From NCBI GenBank assembly GCA_903854725.1, contig CAINWZ010000094.1:1-64000 (forward strand): 64,000 nucleotides of DNA, read 5' to 3'. Position numbers and translations under genes: made by a program. The first letter of the stretch is position 1. The number at the start of each line of letters is the position of its first letter. The notes under the pieces were generated by a model that ran no database searches, had not been told where the DNA came from, and worked only from the letters and a program-made list of their open reading frames with translations. Positions 1 through 10,099 of this stretch are shown here, one piece after another. This stretch comes from an uncultured Bacteroidota bacterium. GTDB lineage: Bacteria > Bacteroidota > Bacteroidia > Chitinophagales > Chitinophagaceae.

Positions 1-60
1 AAAAATCATTAGAGAGTTTATTGACCTTTTATATTTTATAAAAAGGAAGTTATAGAAACA

Positions 61-86
61 AAATACCCCCGAGTTCGGGGGTATTT
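61..86 (-). terminator. Probable rho-independent terminator downstream of sucC
   Basis: Near-perfect hairpin aaatacccccga-gt-tcgggggtattt, followed on the minus strand by ATTTTGTTT. Confidence 0.75.
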
Positions 87-147
87 TAAAAATCATTAGA
101 GGATAATTCAAAGCCCATAAATTCTTCGAATTTGGGCTGTAGAATTA

Positions 148-1359
148 TCAAGCAACGGCCTTTTTCACAAGTGCTGCTGCTTCGCTCAATAAAATAGCAG
201 ATTGAACTTTCAATCCACTTTCGTCTATTAATTTCTTTGCTTCTACCGCATTCGTTCCTTGTAAACGAACAATGATAGGTATATTGATATTGCCCAATTT
301 GTTAAAGGCTTCAATGACACCTGCCGCAACGCGATCGCAACGAACGATACCGCCAAAGATGTTAATTAAAATTGCTTTTACATTAGGGTCTTTCATAATA
401 ATTCTAAAACCAGCTTCCACAGTAGCTGCATTGGCAGCACCACCTACGTCTAAGAAGTTAGCAGGCTCTCCGCCGCTTAATTTAATCATGTCCATTGTAG
501 CCATTGCTAATCCGGCACCGTTTACCATACAACCAACGTTACCATCTAGTTTCACAAAGTTTAAATTGTATTCACCAGCTTCTACTTCGGTAGCATCTTC
601 TTCTGTAACATCACGCATTGCTAATAAATCTGGATGGCGCATTAATGCACTATCATCAATATTCATCTTACAATCTACGGCGATCATTTTGTCATCTGAT
701 GTTTTGAAAAGTGGGTTAATCTCTAACATACCACAATCTAATCCAACATAAGCGTTGTATAAATTAGTGACGAACTTTACACAACTTTTTAAAGCGTCTC
801 CACTTAATCCTAAGTTAAAAGCAATTTTTCTTGCTTGAAAACCTTGTAAACCACCACCAGGGTGAATCCATTCTTTAAATATTTTTTCTGGGGTATTGTG
901 CGCTACATCTTCAATATTCATTCCACCTTCTGTGCTATACATAACCACATTCATACCTTTTGCACGATCCAATAATATAGAAAGATAAAATTCTTTAGTA
1001 GGTTGAGGGCCTTCGTAATAAACGTCTTGGGCAACTAAAATTTTAGAAACCAATTTACCTGCAGGGCCTGTTTGGATGGTTACCAAAGTGCCTCCTAAAA
1101 TATTCTTAGCAAATTTTTCTATATCGGCAGCAGATTTACCTACAGCAACACCTCTTTGTTCAGAACCTTGGATATTTCCTTTTCCGCGACCACCCGCATG
1201 AATTTGAGCTTTTACAACTGCAAATTTATTGTTGGTTTCGGCTGCTATTTTATGATAGGCAGCAACAGCAGCATCAACCGTTTCAACAGCGACACCTTCT
1301 TGAACAGGAACATTATACTTTTTTAGTAATTCTTTTGCTTGGTATTCATGCAGATTCAT
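148..1359 (-). CDS. sucC: Succinyl-CoA synthetase (ADP-forming) subunit beta
   Basis: MNLHEYQAKELLKKYNVPV start, GGRGKG ATP-grasp, NIFGGIVRCD motif. Confidence 0.97.
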   Translation of the reverse strand: MNLHEYQAKELLKKYNVPVQEGVAVETVDAAVAAYHKIAAETNNKFAVVKAQIHAGGRGKGNIQGSEQRGVAVGKSAADIEKFAKNILGGTLVTIQTGPAGKLVSKILVAQDVYYEGPQPTKEFYLSILLDRAKGMNVVMYSTEGGMNIEDVAHNTPEKIFKEWIHPGGGLQGFQARKIAFNLGLSGDALKSCVKFVTNLYNAYVGLDCGMLEINPLFKTSDDKMIAVDCKMNIDDSALMRHPDLLAMRDVTEEDATEVEAGEYNLNFVKLDGNVGCMVNGAGLAMATMDMIKLSGGEPANFLDVGGAANAATVEAGFRIIMKDPNVKAILINIFGGIVRCDRVAAGVIEAFNKLGNINIPIIVRLQGTNAVEAKKLIDESGLKVQSAILLSEAAALVKKAVA

Positions 1360-1420
1360 ACAATCTAAAATTTTGGCGAAGATAATAGATAATAGGCATA
1401 GAATAAACCTAAAAATTAAT

Positions 1421-1451
1421 TTTGTTGTTTAAACATTGATTTATATCTTTA
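1421..1451 (+). promoter_or_regulatory. Bacteroidota-type promoter (TTTG-N19-TATCTTTA) upstream of the YceI gene
   Basis: TTTG at 1421-1424, 19-nt spacer, TATCTTTA at 1444-1451. Confidence 0.5.
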
Positions 1452-1572
1452 CATTGTTAAAATTGATCATTTGAAAAGGACTTAATCATCTAATAATATG
1501 GAGAAAGTCCTAATTCTATGTATTTTTATCACCTAATAATTTTACAATTAAACAATTAAACAAAAATCAAAT

Positions 1573-2148
1573 ATGAAAAAAATCATCTTATCGATCACTT
1601 TAATCTCTGCGTCGATTTCTCTAATCTCTTTCATGCCTAAGCAAAAAAATGCTGATGCGGTTACTTTTACTGTTACTGCTCAAAAAAGTAAAGTAGATTT
1701 TACTGGTTCTAAAAAAAGCGATTATCACACTGGTTATTTTCCTATTAAGTCAGGTTCAGTGAAAATTGACGGTGGAAAATTAGTAGGTGGTAGTTTTGTC
1801 ATTGATATAGCAGGATTGAAAGTAACAGATGACAGAGGTGGTGAGCGTTTACAAGGCCATTTGGCTACTGCAGATTTCTTTGATATTGCAAAATTTGGAG
1901 AAGCTACTTTTACAATCACTTCTGTAGAATATACAAAAGCAGATAGAGCCACTGTTAAAGGTGACTTAAACTTAAAAGGAATTAAAGCGCCAGTAACTTT
2001 TACAGCTGTAATTAGAAATGCAGATGATAAAGGTTTCTTTGCTGAAGCATTTATGCCTTTTGATAGAACTCTTTTTGGAATCAACTATGGTATTGGTATG
2101 GTTGATTCTGAAGTGCAATTAGCTATACATATTTACGGTACAAAGTAA
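1573..2148 (+). CDS. YceI family protein (lipid-binding, secreted)
   Basis: Signal peptide; SKVDFTGSKKSDYHTGYF and LKGIKAPVTFTA typical of YceI domain. Confidence 0.9.
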   Translation: MKKIILSITLISASISLISFMPKQKNADAVTFTVTAQKSKVDFTGSKKSDYHTGYFPIKSGSVKIDGGKLVGGSFVIDIAGLKVTDDRGGERLQGHLATADFFDIAKFGEATFTITSVEYTKADRATVKGDLNLKGIKAPVTFTAVIRNADDKGFFAEAFMPFDRTLFGINYGIGMVDSEVQLAIHIYGTK

Positions 2149-2168
2149 TTGTAAACTAATTCGTTTAT

Positions 2169-2212
2169 AGAAAAACCCTCTTCCGAGTCATCGAGAGAGG
2201 GTTTTTTATTTT
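2169..2212 (+). terminator. Rho-independent terminator after the YceI gene
   Basis: aaaaaccctct...agagggttttttatttt hairpin plus T-run. Confidence 0.85.
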
Positions 2213-2288
2213 GTTCCTAATGTTCCTTTAAAATGATTAGTGGAAATTACAAGCTCTGTTATTCAAAGAATAGAGCGTAGAAAATTAT

Positions 2289-2801
2289 TTAAATGGAGTA
2301 ACGCTCTTTTAAAATATGCAAATGATGTAGGGCATGGCCAAAAATAATAAAACCTAAAGCGTTTACGGACATTGGGTTTTCGCTTGCAATACCTTTTTGT
2401 TTCCAATCTTCTTCTGTAAAAGAAGCAAACAGCATATTAGTTGATTGCCTTACTATTTTCCATTCTGCTATCATGTCTTTCCAATTGCGATGAGCAGCTG
2501 TTGCATTTTCGGCATATTTTTTTTCATCAAATCCGGGAATAGAAATTTTTTCTTTTCTAGCAATGGCTAAGGCGCGATAAGCGAATATTCTTTCCGTATC
2601 AATTACATGCTGAAACATTTGTTTTATCGTCCACTTGTCAGGGGCGTAGGCGAAATTTATTTTTTCCAAAGGAATGGCACTCCATGATTCAATAATACGA
2701 TCATTGTATTGTTGCTGTAAAATGGAATAGTCTTTCCCACTTGTATAATTAATATATGTTTGGTAATAGGGGCCGTATTCAGTTGCACTTGGTCTTGGCA
2801 T
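2289..2801 (-). CDS. DinB family protein (putative metal-dependent hydrolase fold)
   Basis: HVIDTERIFAYRALAIAR, GHALHHLHILKERY; DinB-like four-helix His motifs. Confidence 0.85.
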   Translation of the reverse strand: MPRPSATEYGPYYQTYINYTSGKDYSILQQQYNDRIIESWSAIPLEKINFAYAPDKWTIKQMFQHVIDTERIFAYRALAIARKEKISIPGFDEKKYAENATAAHRNWKDMIAEWKIVRQSTNMLFASFTEEDWKQKGIASENPMSVNALGFIIFGHALHHLHILKERYSI

Positions 2802-2841
2802 AATGTATTTTTATTCGGTAAATATTGAATTAAATTCTTAA

Positions 2842-4545
2842 TTAATTGTTCTTTTTTTTCTTGGCAGATTTTGCAGTATTTTTTGGCGAGCTATTTTTTG
2901 CTACTTCTATAGCCATATCCAATGCATTAGAGGCATTTACAATCCCACCAGTATTGCATATTTCCAATAATGACTTACTAAGGTCTCTGTTAGGGATTGC
3001 ATTTTTTTCATTTGCATTGTTTGGCTTCCAAACACTATTTAATAATATTGTTTTTACTTCTACTGCAGTTAATTGTGTAAAATAAGATCTAATCATTGCA
3101 GCAATATGACTTACAATGGGAGCTGACATACTGGTGCCACTTATAAAAGCATATTTATTGCCCGAGGGTACCGTGGAATAGATTTTATCGCCTGGTGCTA
3201 ATACATCTACAAATTTTGCTCCATAATTCGTGAAATCTGTTAATAAGCTTGATCCAATAATAGGGTCGCTACTTGCAGCTACTGTAATGACATTATCCAC
3301 TTTATTATGAAGGGAACTTGAATAGGGTGTAGGGAACACTTCTTTTTGGTCTAAGTCATAGAATTCATTGCCCGCAGAATGAATAATTAATACATCTTTT
3401 GAAGCTGCATATCTTATAGCGCTATCAACCCATATTTGTTCTGGAGAATAGGATTTCCCAAAACTCATATTAATAATTTTAGCACCATTATCAACGGCGT
3501 ATCTAATTCCTAATGCAATATCTTTATCATATTCATCTCCATCTGGCACTACTCTTACGCTCATTATTTGAATAGGAGGGTATAAATTATTTATTTGCCA
3601 ATTACTATCTGGGATACTTGCCACTAAACCTGCCACATGTGTGCCATGTCTTGCATTGGGGCCTGTAACATCTTTATTACCATAATGACTATCTGCAAAA
3701 TCAAAGTAATTGTCTTTGATTATTGATTCTCTAATGGCAGAAGGTGCTTGTTCTTTTGCATTGGCTGCTATTTCCTTTCCTTCAATGTATTCATTTAAAT
3801 CTTTTATAACATCTAGGTAGCTCATTTCTCTTTCGATACCTAAAATACGAACTGTTCTTAAATAGGCATTTTTGGAATCTAGCGTATTGCGTCCTAAGGG
3901 CTCGTAGTTTTCTAATTGTGTAACGGTAAAACTAGAATCTCCCATTTCCTTAAGGATACTAATGGCAATTTTTTTAAGGGCATTGGTAGCCATTTTAATA
4001 TATTGTAAGTTGGCTGCATCTTCTGGAGAAGTTTCAATTTCTGCAGCGGTTCTTTTCCACATTAAATATTGTTTTTTTTCTACCACGCTTAAGGTAAGGG
4101 TGTCAATATTTTTATTTTCGTATTTGTTTTTATATTGATGATAGATTCTAGATTTTTCTGCGGCTGCCTTATCAATATTTTGTCCATCACGTCCTCCTAA
4201 AAAATTCCAACCATAATAGTCGTCAACATAACCGTTATGATCGTCATCTATATTGTTATTAGGAATTTCAGCTAGATTGTGCCATAGCACTTTTTGTAAA
4301 CTAATATGATTGGTGTCAATGCCGCCATCCAATACAGCTACTACAATTGGCGTGGCCTTGGTATGGAGCGTACTTATTTTTTGATATGCTTTGTGTAAGC
4401 TTATACCATGTATAGTGTCTTGTGCGAAATCCTTCCAATGCCAATTTTGATTTTTTTGTGCATACAAATTGTTTTGCGCAAAAATAAATTGGCCAATGAA
4501 AATTAAAGATAGAAATAATAACCTCAATGAAGTATTTCGAATCAT
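2842..4545 (-). CDS. S8 family serine peptidase (subtilase), secreted; start trimmed from ORF-track 4578
   Basis: Catalytic motifs VAVLDGGIDTNH (Asp), RHGTHVAGLVAS (His), SGTSMSAPIVSH (Ser); the inner Met gives a good signal peptide MIRNTSLRLLFLSLIFIGQFIFAQ. Confidence 0.92.
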   Translation of the reverse strand: MIRNTSLRLLFLSLIFIGQFIFAQNNLYAQKNQNWHWKDFAQDTIHGISLHKAYQKISTLHTKATPIVVAVLDGGIDTNHISLQKVLWHNLAEIPNNNIDDDHNGYVDDYYGWNFLGGRDGQNIDKAAAEKSRIYHQYKNKYENKNIDTLTLSVVEKKQYLMWKRTAAEIETSPEDAANLQYIKMATNALKKIAISILKEMGDSSFTVTQLENYEPLGRNTLDSKNAYLRTVRILGIEREMSYLDVIKDLNEYIEGKEIAANAKEQAPSAIRESIIKDNYFDFADSHYGNKDVTGPNARHGTHVAGLVASIPDSNWQINNLYPPIQIMSVRVVPDGDEYDKDIALGIRYAVDNGAKIINMSFGKSYSPEQIWVDSAIRYAASKDVLIIHSAGNEFYDLDQKEVFPTPYSSSLHNKVDNVITVAASSDPIIGSSLLTDFTNYGAKFVDVLAPGDKIYSTVPSGNKYAFISGTSMSAPIVSHIAAMIRSYFTQLTAVEVKTILLNSVWKPNNANEKNAIPNRDLSKSLLEICNTGGIVNASNALDMAIEVAKNSSPKNTAKSAKKKKNN

Positions 4546-4567
4546 ATTGTTGAACAATCGGACTAAA

Positions 4568-6091
4568 TTATAAATCAAATTGAATGCCTTGTGCTAAAGG
4601 AAGATGAGTACTCCAGTTAATGGTATTGGTTTGTCTACGCATATAGGCTTTCCAAGCATCGCTGCCGCTTTCTCTTCCTCCACCTGTTTCTTTTTCACCT
4701 CCAAAAGCGCCACCAATTTCTGCACCACTTGTACCAATATTTACATTGGCTATTCCACAATCGCTTCCTTGTTGAGATAAAAATAATTCAGATTCTCTCA
4801 TATTTAAAGTCATGATGGCCGATGATAAACCTTGAGGAACGCCGTTTTGAATGGCAATGGCTTCTTCTAAGGTTTTATATTTCATAACATATAAAATAGG
4901 GGCAAAAGTTTCATGTTGCACAATGGCATAATGGGGGAGTGCTTCTGCAATACAAGGTTTTACATAACAGCCACTCTCATATCCAGCACCTGCTAGTACA
5001 CCACCTTCTACTAAAAATTTACCACCTTCTTTTTTACAGGCTTCAATAGAATCTAAATACATTTTTACTGCATCTTTATCAATCAAAGGCCCCATGTGAT
5101 TTTTGGTATCTAATGGATCACCAATTTTTATTTGCTGATAAGCTTTGGTTAATTTCGCTACAAAACTTTCATAAACTTTTTCGTGTATAATTAGACGTCG
5201 GGTGCTGGTACATCTTTGACCTGCGGTTCCCACAGCTCCAAACACAGCTCCAATTAAAGACATGTCTAAATCGGCGTGTTCTGAAATGATGATGGCATTA
5301 TTGCCTCCTAATTCTAAAATAGTTTTTCCTAATCTTTCTGCCACTGCAGCATTTAATTGTTTTCCCATTCTGGTAGAACCTGTTGCAGATACCAATGGAA
5401 TTCTTGTATCCTTCGTCATCCATTCACCCACTTCACGACCTCCTTGAATTAAATTATTTACACCCTCAGGAACATTATTCTCTTTGAAAACTTTTGCAAT
5501 TATATTTTGAATAGCATTTCCACATAAAGGAGTTTTTTCACTTGGTTTCCAAACGGTAACATTTCCACATACCCATGCAAGTGCTGCATTCCAACTCCAT
5601 ACAGCTACTGGAAAATTAAAGGCAGAAATAATACCTACTATTCCTAATGGATGCCATTGTTCATACATTCTATGTGATGGTCTTTCGCTATGCATGGTTA
5701 ATCCATATAATTGTCTTGAAAGTCCTACGGCAAAATCACAGATATCAATCATTTCTTGTACTTCTCCTAATCCTTCTTGCAAACTTTTTCCCATTTCATA
5801 ACTTACCAATTGACCCAATGCATGTTTGTCTTTTCTCAAAGCATCTCCCATTTGTCTAACAATTTCTCCTCTCTTAGGGGCGGGCCAATTTCTCCATGCT
5901 ACAAATGCAGTTTGTGCAACAGTAATTATTTTTTCATAAGCTTCTTTATCTGTACTTATGACTGTTCCAATTTCTTTATTATCAACGGGCGATGAAGAAA
6001 CAATTACTTGTCCTTTGCTTGCTTGCCATTGTGTACCTGTAGAACTACCTTCATTTTTCTTTTGTAATTGAAGCTGTTGTAAAAATTCCAT
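4568..6091 (-). CDS. Aldehyde dehydrogenase, ALDH7/antiquitin-like (L-aminoadipate-semialdehyde dehydrogenase type)
   Basis: [39 protein letters not shown] active-site Cys, [27 protein letters not shown]. Confidence 0.92.
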   Translation of the reverse strand: MEFLQQLQLQKKNEGSSTGTQWQASKGQVIVSSSPVDNKEIGTVISTDKEAYEKIITVAQTAFVAWRNWPAPKRGEIVRQMGDALRKDKHALGQLVSYEMGKSLQEGLGEVQEMIDICDFAVGLSRQLYGLTMHSERPSHRMYEQWHPLGIVGIISAFNFPVAVWSWNAALAWVCGNVTVWKPSEKTPLCGNAIQNIIAKVFKENNVPEGVNNLIQGGREVGEWMTKDTRIPLVSATGSTRMGKQLNAAVAERLGKTILELGGNNAIIISEHADLDMSLIGAVFGAVGTAGQRCTSTRRLIIHEKVYESFVAKLTKAYQQIKIGDPLDTKNHMGPLIDKDAVKMYLDSIEACKKEGGKFLVEGGVLAGAGYESGCYVKPCIAEALPHYAIVQHETFAPILYVMKYKTLEEAIAIQNGVPQGLSSAIMTLNMRESELFLSQQGSDCGIANVNIGTSGAEIGGAFGGEKETGGGRESGSDAWKAYMRRQTNTINWSTHLPLAQGIQFDL

Positions 6092-6132
6092 ATTTATCTA
6101 TTTTATAAATGCAGTTATATTGCTATTCCTAG

Positions 6133-6621
6133 TTACTCTTTAATTTTATCTATAAGACTTGTTGTAGAAAAGCCTTCTACCATTGGGTTTATAACGACTT
6201 TTCCCCCGTTGGCAATTACTTCTTTACTACCTACTATTTGATCAATGGTATAATCCCCTCCTTTAACAATTACATCTGGCAATAAAGTGCTTATTAATTC
6301 TAAAGGTGTTTCTTCTTCAAAAATTACCACAGCATCTACTACAATTAAATTGGCTAAAACGATGGCTCTACTTTGTGTAGTATTGATAGGTCTAGTGGGG
6401 CCTTTTAATTTTCTAACACTGGCATCACTATTTAAACCTACGATTAAAAAATCTGCTTCATTCGCCGCTTGCGCTAATGAAAATAAATGTCCTGGATGTA
6501 TAATATCAAAGCATCCATTGGTAAAGGCAATCTTTTTACCATTCACTTTTAAAGCGGCAATCATTGACTGCGCTTGTGTTACTGTCATTATTTTTTTCTC
6601 GATGGCATCGCCCGTTCTCAT
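6133..6621 (-). CDS. rfaE2: D-glycero-beta-D-manno-heptose 1-phosphate adenylyltransferase (stand-alone RfaE2 domain)
   Basis: FTNGCFDIIHPGHL nucleotidyltransferase motif; KGGDYTIDQIVGSKEV. Confidence 0.88.
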   Translation of the reverse strand: MRTGDAIEKKIMTVTQAQSMIAALKVNGKKIAFTNGCFDIIHPGHLFSLAQAANEADFLIVGLNSDASVRKLKGPTRPINTTQSRAIVLANLIVVDAVVIFEEETPLELISTLLPDVIVKGGDYTIDQIVGSKEVIANGGKVVINPMVEGFSTTSLIDKIKE

Positions 6622-6622
6622 C

Positions 6623-7606
6623 TTACTTTTTTTGTTTATTGATAATGGGAAGTATGATTAAACTTAGACCTCCTAACACTAAAATGATTATAAATTGACA
6701 AAACCATTGTAAGGTACCATTGGCTAAACCAAGGGTATAATCAACTCCATTTAATTCTAGCACTTTTGCCATAAAGTAGGCATAAGCGCCAATGCCACCT
6801 GGAGTGATAATCATTCCAATACTTGCAAAAGCTAAACAACTTATTGCTGTTTGAAAAGAACTTTCTGTACCTGCTGTTGCGTATAAGCCAACATAAGTGG
6901 CAAGTAAATACAAAAACCAAATGGCAAATGAATAAAAGAAAAATAAATTATGTTTTTTTAATTTAGTAGCACTCGTTATGCCTTCCCAAACCCCCCATAC
7001 AATTTTTTTGAAAGTAGCAATTGCATTTTGCATTTTTGATTTAAATAGAAAAAATACAATAAGAAGTATGGCTACTACTATTCCCATAATAATATAAATA
7101 GGATGTATACCTTGGGCTGAATTATCTATAGGCGTTGTATAAGATTTGAATTGATTCCAACCAGCTTCTACTACACTAAATTGAAGCGTTAGGGCTAATA
7201 AAAATACCACTCCTAAACTAAGCACATCAAAAGCTCTTTCTGCTACAATGGTTCCTACAATTTTTTCCGCAGGCACTTTCTCATATTTTGAAAGCAGGGT
7301 GCATTTTAGCACTTCCCCCAATCGAGGGACAGCCAAATTGGCTAAATAGCCTATTAAAACTGCTAAGAAGGTATTAGCGATAGAGGGCTTATAACCTAGC
7401 GGCTCCATAATCAAACGCCACCTTAAAGCACGCATTAAATGAGATAGGCCTAAAATAATACCCACTGGGAAAATGAACCAAAATTTTGACTTACTAAGGG
7501 CAATGGTAAATTTGTCCCATTCTTGAGGGGGTATTTGGTGTAAACTCCACCAAATCAACAAAATGCCTATGAAAAAGAAAAAGGCTATTTTTAAAAATTT
7601 ACTCAT
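6623..7606 (-). CDS. Lysylphosphatidylglycerol synthase TM-region / UPF0104 family membrane protein
   Basis: Multi-TM; GYLANLAVPRLGEVLKC and TPGGIGAYAYFM family motifs. Confidence 0.85.
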   Translation of the reverse strand: MSKFLKIAFFFFIGILLIWWSLHQIPPQEWDKFTIALSKSKFWFIFPVGIILGLSHLMRALRWRLIMEPLGYKPSIANTFLAVLIGYLANLAVPRLGEVLKCTLLSKYEKVPAEKIVGTIVAERAFDVLSLGVVFLLALTLQFSVVEAGWNQFKSYTTPIDNSAQGIHPIYIIMGIVVAILLIVFFLFKSKMQNAIATFKKIVWGVWEGITSATKLKKHNLFFFYSFAIWFLYLLATYVGLYATAGTESSFQTAISCLAFASIGMIITPGGIGAYAYFMAKVLELNGVDYTLGLANGTLQWFCQFIIILVLGGLSLIILPIINKQKK

Positions 7607-7696
7607 CTTAGTATGCTATTTAGCAATCCTCTGCAATTTACAACCAATTGTCTATAATTGAGGAGGTGAGATCGTATTTATTACTCTTTTTTACTG

Positions 7697-7728
7697 TTTC
7701 TTAAAGTCCTTACAATTATGTACCTTTG
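7697..7728 (+). promoter_or_regulatory. Bacteroidota promoter with perfect -7 box TACCTTTG
   Basis: tttc (7697-7700) - N20 - TACCTTTG (7721-7728); lies inside the ORF-track start at 7718. Confidence 0.65.
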
Positions 7729-7765
7729 CACACTCAAACTTAGAATTGAGTTAAACCCAAAAGGA

Positions 7766-8584
7766 ATGTCTGAAAAAAAACGAATCTTATATATTGCCAC
7801 AGAAATGTCGCCCTATTTAGAGCTGACCGAATTTGCTGAGGTAATTAATAAGCTCGCCATAAAAAGCAACGATAGTGGATTAGAAGTTCGTTGTATTATG
7901 CCTCGTTTTGGCGTAATTAACGAAAGGAGACATCGTTTACATGAGGTGGTAAGGCTTTCTGGAATCAATGTTCAATTAGAGGGGGATGATTACCCATTAC
8001 AAATAAAAGTGGCTTCTTTGCCCAATGCTCGTTTACAGGTCTATTTTCTAGAAAACGAAGACTTTTTTAAGCGCAAGCATATTTTTCATGATGAAAATGA
8101 GAAGTGGTTTGACGACAATGCCTTGAGAACTATTTTCTTCTGTAGAGGGGCCTTGGAAACTGTCAAGAAATTTGGATGGCCTCCAGATATTATTCATTGC
8201 AGTGGTTGGATGACTGGTTTAATTCCAGCTTATATTAAACACGCTTATAAAAAGGAGCCTGTATTCTCGAATGCAAAAGTTGTTTTCACTATTGGACAAA
8301 ACACTTTTGAAGAAAAATTCAATAAAGATTTGTTAACAAAGGCAATTATAAATACAAATATTAAAGACAAAGATTTAGAACCCTTTAAGGATTTAAATAA
8401 TGCGGCTTTATTTAGAGGTGGTGCTACATATGCTGATGCGATTACTTTTGGTTCAGATGTAATTGATAAGAAATTAGTATCAGAATTTACAGCTGTCAAA
8501 GGAAAAAAAGTAATTCCATTTAATGGTTGGGACTCCGATTTAACAGAGTATTTAGATTTATACAACGAACTTGCATCTAAGTAA
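7766..8584 (+). CDS. Stand-alone GT5 starch/glycogen-synthase catalytic-domain-like protein (N-terminal half only)
   Basis: MSEKKRILYIATEMSPYLELTEFAEVINKL aligns by eye to the GT5 N-terminus; PPDIIHCSGWMTGLIPAYIK resembles GT5 DxxHxHDWxxGLxPxY; no C-terminal GT-B domain. Start moved from 7718 to in-frame ATG 7766. Confidence 0.75.
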   Translation: MSEKKRILYIATEMSPYLELTEFAEVINKLAIKSNDSGLEVRCIMPRFGVINERRHRLHEVVRLSGINVQLEGDDYPLQIKVASLPNARLQVYFLENEDFFKRKHIFHDENEKWFDDNALRTIFFCRGALETVKKFGWPPDIIHCSGWMTGLIPAYIKHAYKKEPVFSNAKVVFTIGQNTFEEKFNKDLLTKAIINTNIKDKDLEPFKDLNNAALFRGGATYADAITFGSDVIDKKLVSEFTAVKGKKVIPFNGWDSDLTEYLDLYNELASK

Positions 8585-8599
8585 AGACAAATTTAATTC

Positions 8600-10087
8600 A
8601 TGGCATCAAATAACACAGTAAGGACATTTTTTATATTTCTTTTTTCAACTTTAGTTTTTTCGGCTTGTACAAGAATTGCTAGTTCTGAATTGGGCTTAGG
8701 TTTATTGCCTTCGATTGATGCTTATGATACAAGAGACACGATACTAGATGTTATAACTGAAACAGTTGATAGGCCAGATTCATTAAGGATCTATGCTTCT
8801 GACGATCATATCCTTGGTACAATAACTAATGATCCAGCTTTTGGAAGTACCACAGCTTCCATGTACTTTCAAGTGAAGCCTAGTTTTTTCCCATTTTTTA
8901 TTCCAGGTAGTAAAGACAGTTTAGTGGTTGATTCTGCTATTTTGATATTAGCATATAAAGGGTATTATGGCGATACTTCAAAACCTGTTAAAGTACAACT
9001 GAAAAGAATTAGTGCTTCAACTCCATTGGATCCGTTAAGAGTATATCCTACTAATTTTCCCGAACTCTTTGATATTAAAACAGATCAAAATTTAGGGGAA
9101 ACGATGGTAGATTTTGCAAAAGTAGGAGACTCACTTATTACTCGTTTTGAAGCCTCTACAAATACTATCAGAATTCGTTTAACCAAAGCATTAGCCACTC
9201 AATTTTTAAGAGATTTTGATTCTAACAATGCTTATAGAAGTGATACAACTTTGCAAGCCTATTTTCCTGGTTTTGCATTAAGTACTGATGCGTCGACGAA
9301 TAAAAATGTACTACTAAAAATTAATTTATTAGATACCAATACTAAACTTGCACTTTATTACAATATTAATACAACAGCTTTTGATGTAGCTCGAACTAGA
9401 GATACTACGGTTGTTAATTTTAAGTTTAGTATGTACAATAATGTAGATATAAATTTTATTAAAAGAAATAGGGCAGGTTCTGAAAGCGCTAATCATATTA
9501 ATAAAGTAGCGAATGATTCCTTGGTATATGTTCAAACTAGTCCAGGCACAATGGTGAAGATAAAAATACCAGGCTTGAAAAATTTTGCTAATAAAATAAT
9601 TCATAGAGCTGAATTAATTGCGGAGCAAGTTCCAGCAACACCTGGTGTCAATAGTCTTGAATCTCAATTATTGCCCCCTAGGTATTTGTTTTTAGGAACT
9701 TATGATACATCCACTAAGTTGATTCGTAATGTACCCAATGATTTTACAGGAACGACTAATGCAACCTCCTTTAACCAGTTTGGAGGTAAGTTACAATACA
9801 GGTCCATTAATGGCTATGATAATGTAGCTACTTATAATTTTAATGTTAGTAGGTATGTTCAAGGGGTAATTTCCAGAACAGACTCTTTATTTGACTTTAG
9901 AATCATCGCTCCAGTAAATGACTCCATTTTACTTGTTCCGCCTTATCCTTATAATAAACAGGCTGCAACTACTGACTATTTAACCACTTCATTGGGCAAC
10001 CAAGCGGCTATTGGACGTGTTGTTTTAGGGGGTGGAAGTCGTTCTAAATTTAGAATGAGGCTACATATCTATTATTCAAATCTATAG
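8600..10087 (+). CDS. DUF4270 family lipoprotein
   Basis: Lipobox FSAC; domain pattern (GLGLLPSIDAYDTRDT..., SLRIYASDDHILGTITNDPAFGSTTASMYFQ) typical of Bacteroidota DUF4270. Confidence 0.82.
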   Translation: MASNNTVRTFFIFLFSTLVFSACTRIASSELGLGLLPSIDAYDTRDTILDVITETVDRPDSLRIYASDDHILGTITNDPAFGSTTASMYFQVKPSFFPFFIPGSKDSLVVDSAILILAYKGYYGDTSKPVKVQLKRISASTPLDPLRVYPTNFPELFDIKTDQNLGETMVDFAKVGDSLITRFEASTNTIRIRLTKALATQFLRDFDSNNAYRSDTTLQAYFPGFALSTDASTNKNVLLKINLLDTNTKLALYYNINTTAFDVARTRDTTVVNFKFSMYNNVDINFIKRNRAGSESANHINKVANDSLVYVQTSPGTMVKIKIPGLKNFANKIIHRAELIAEQVPATPGVNSLESQLLPPRYLFLGTYDTSTKLIRNVPNDFTGTTNATSFNQFGGKLQYRSINGYDNVATYNFNVSRYVQGVISRTDSLFDFRIIAPVNDSILLVPPYPYNKQAATTDYLTTSLGNQAAIGRVVLGGGSRSKFRMRLHIYYSNL

Positions 10088-10099
10088 TTATATCTTTCA

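Noticed and set aside
272-751. 159-aa ORF antisense to sucC
   Set aside because: Fully overlaps a confidently identified gene on the opposite strand. The translation is low-complexity and shows no domain; typical antisense ORF artefact.
1734-2084. 116-aa antisense ORF in the YceI gene
   Set aside because: Mirror of a real coding frame; no independent signals.
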